The notes beneath the pieces were generated by a model. That model saw only the letters and a program-made list of their open reading frames with translations, had not been told where the DNA came from and made no database searches. Shown here piece after piece: positions 33,598 through 33,949 of a stretch of 33,949 nt of DNA (its first letter is position 1; each line of letters opens with the position of its first letter). Origin of the DNA: an uncultured Blautia sp. (GTDB lineage Bacteria; Bacillota; Clostridia; Lachnospirales; Lachnospiraceae). The stretch is from assembly GCA_934409175.1 (NCBI GenBank), contig CAKRVX010000016.1, forward strand, positions 1-33,949, written 5' to 3'. The translations under genes and the position numbers were made by a program.

Positions 33598-33648
33598 TGC
33601 AACTTATTTGTATTTGCAATCAGTTTGTATTTGCAACTTATTTGCATT
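33598..33648 (-). promoter_or_regulatory. Three tandem dyad operators, 17-bp period
   Basis: Three adjoining 17-bp units start at 33598, 33615 and 33632, each TGCAA-N5-TTGyATT on the plus strand. The unit at 33632 is a perfect 15-bp inverted repeat (TGCAACTTATTTGCA); the other two differ by one base in the right arm (TTGTA). They lie from the presumed transcription start to about 50 nt into the leader of the exporter-fur operon. The adjacent Fur-family gene makes autoregulation through these sites likely. Confidence 0.7.
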
Positions 33649-33653
33649 TCTGT

Positions 33654-33681
33654 ATTATATCTTATTTTTCAAATTTGTCAA
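33654..33681 (-). promoter_or_regulatory. Near-consensus promoter for exporter-fur-DUF3786
   Basis: Minus strand TTGACA (33676-33681), 16 nt, TATAAT (33654-33659): both hexamers are perfect. The start of transcription falls near 33647, at the edge of the first dyad. Such a strong promoter beside a repressor gene fits a tightly repressed operon. Confidence 0.85.
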
Positions 33682-33752
33682 GATATAAAAAAGGAACCTG
33701 CCCGAAGAGCTTTTTATTATTATAGAAACATTACAAAGTAATTTTCTGTAAT

Positions 33753-33797
33753 ATAAAAAAACCATCTTCCGGATATAGGGAGACTCCGGAAAATGGT
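33753..33797 (-). terminator. Terminator of the sulfhydrylase-type gene
   Basis: A 13-bp stem with one mismatch joins 33761-33773 (ACCATCTTCCGGA) to 33785-33797, with an 11-nt loop. An A-run at 33755-33761 supplies the U-tract on the minus strand. A TTTTG follows on the plus side. Confidence 0.85.
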
Positions 33798-33817
33798 CTT
33801 TTGTTTATATTATTCTA

Positions 33818-33949
33818 TTATTCAGCAACTGCTTTGAATGCTTCATCAAGATCCTGAATGATATCATCAATATTCTCAGTACCGATAGAAAGACGGATTG
33901 TGTTTGGTTTGATACCCTGGTCAAGAAGTTCTTCTTCTGTGCACTGACT
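33818..33949 (-). CDS. O-acetylhomoserine sulfhydrylase/Cys-Met metabolism PLP enzyme, 3' end only
   Basis: The last 43 codons of a gene that runs off the right edge of the window. The translation, with EEELLDQGIKPNTIRLSIG and then ENIDDIIQDLDEAF, matches the C-terminus of the Cys/Met metabolism PLP-dependent family (MetY, MetB, MetC, MegL). TEEELL...GIKPxxIRLSxGxExxDDIIxDLxxA is the usual pattern. O-acetylhomoserine sulfhydrylase (metY) is the most likely member, but the tail alone cannot separate it from cystathionine gamma-synthase or methionine gamma-lyase. The stop is TAA at 33818-33820 (plus strand tta), followed by a terminator. Confidence 0.8.
   Translation of the reverse strand, partial: SQCTEEELLDQGIKPNTIRLSIGTENIDDIIQDLDEAFKAVAE

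Noticed and set aside
33528..33647. 40-residue N-terminal extension of the metal exporter
   Set aside because: It translates the 17-bp operator repeats and begins at the transcription start; the ATG at 33527 has AAGGAGGA.
33598..33648. Replication iterons or a CRISPR-like array
   Set aside because: Only three units of 17 bp next to a promoter and a Fur-family operon, with no spacers or replication gene; an operator cluster is simpler.

Overview
The window looks like a chromosomal segment from an anaerobic, low-to-mid GC Firmicute, most likely of the Lachnospiraceae (Clostridia). This rests on the PASTA kinase/phosphatase gene cluster, an anaerobic class III ribonucleotide reductase, a MurE of the meso-diaminopimelate type plus dapF, sortase-type surface protein architecture, a DUF3786 protein, strong AGGAGG ribosome binding sites, and the general protein similarity. 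The genus cannot be fixed from the sequence alone. There are no rRNA or tRNA genes, CRISPR arrays, insertion sequences or phage genes that I can see.

Layout. (1) Positions 193-3432, minus strand: ychF, lgt and a secreted-enzyme-like serine hydrolase, with a clear promoter in front of ychF. (2) Positions 3595-17015, minus strand: a tightly packed housekeeping run murE-priA-def-fmt-(zinc metalloprotease)-rsmB-rlmN-prpC-prkC-rsgA-rpe-thiN, with gaps of mostly 2-40 nt and several overlaps. It joins cell wall synthesis, replication restart, translation initiation, rRNA modification, ribosome assembly and Ser/Thr phospho-signalling. (3) Positions 17093-18178: a sortase-type surface protein with a long, hairpin-rich leader. 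(4) Positions 18788-24725: carbamate kinase (+), nrdD (-) with NrdR-like boxes, an unknown zinc-ribbon membrane protein (-), asnA (+) and a CBS-pair protein (+). (5) Positions 24788-28014, minus: a polar amino acid ABC transporter operon (binding protein, permease, ATPase) whose last gene is a bile acid:sodium symporter-family (BASS) transporter. (6) dapF (+), then azlC-azlD (-), a secreted SGNH hydrolase (-), and a metal exporter-Fur-DUF3786 operon (-). The window ends in the 3' end of an O-acetylhomoserine sulfhydrylase-type gene.

The most unusual items are these. The ABC transporter's solute-binding protein (27226-28014) is circularly permuted relative to the SBP_bac_3 family: lobe 2 and the C-terminal helices come first, and the canonical N-terminal half comes last. 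It also lacks a lipobox cysteine. The putative metal exporter-Fur operon has three tandem 15-bp dyads (TGCAA-N5-TTGyA) at a 17-bp period just downstream of a near-consensus promoter. The surface-protein leader carries an 11-nt sequence perfectly complementary to that gene's own start-codon region. The BASS transporter gene is translationally coupled (ATGA overlap) to the ABC ATPase. The carbamate kinase has altered residues in both of its normally invariant substrate-binding loops.
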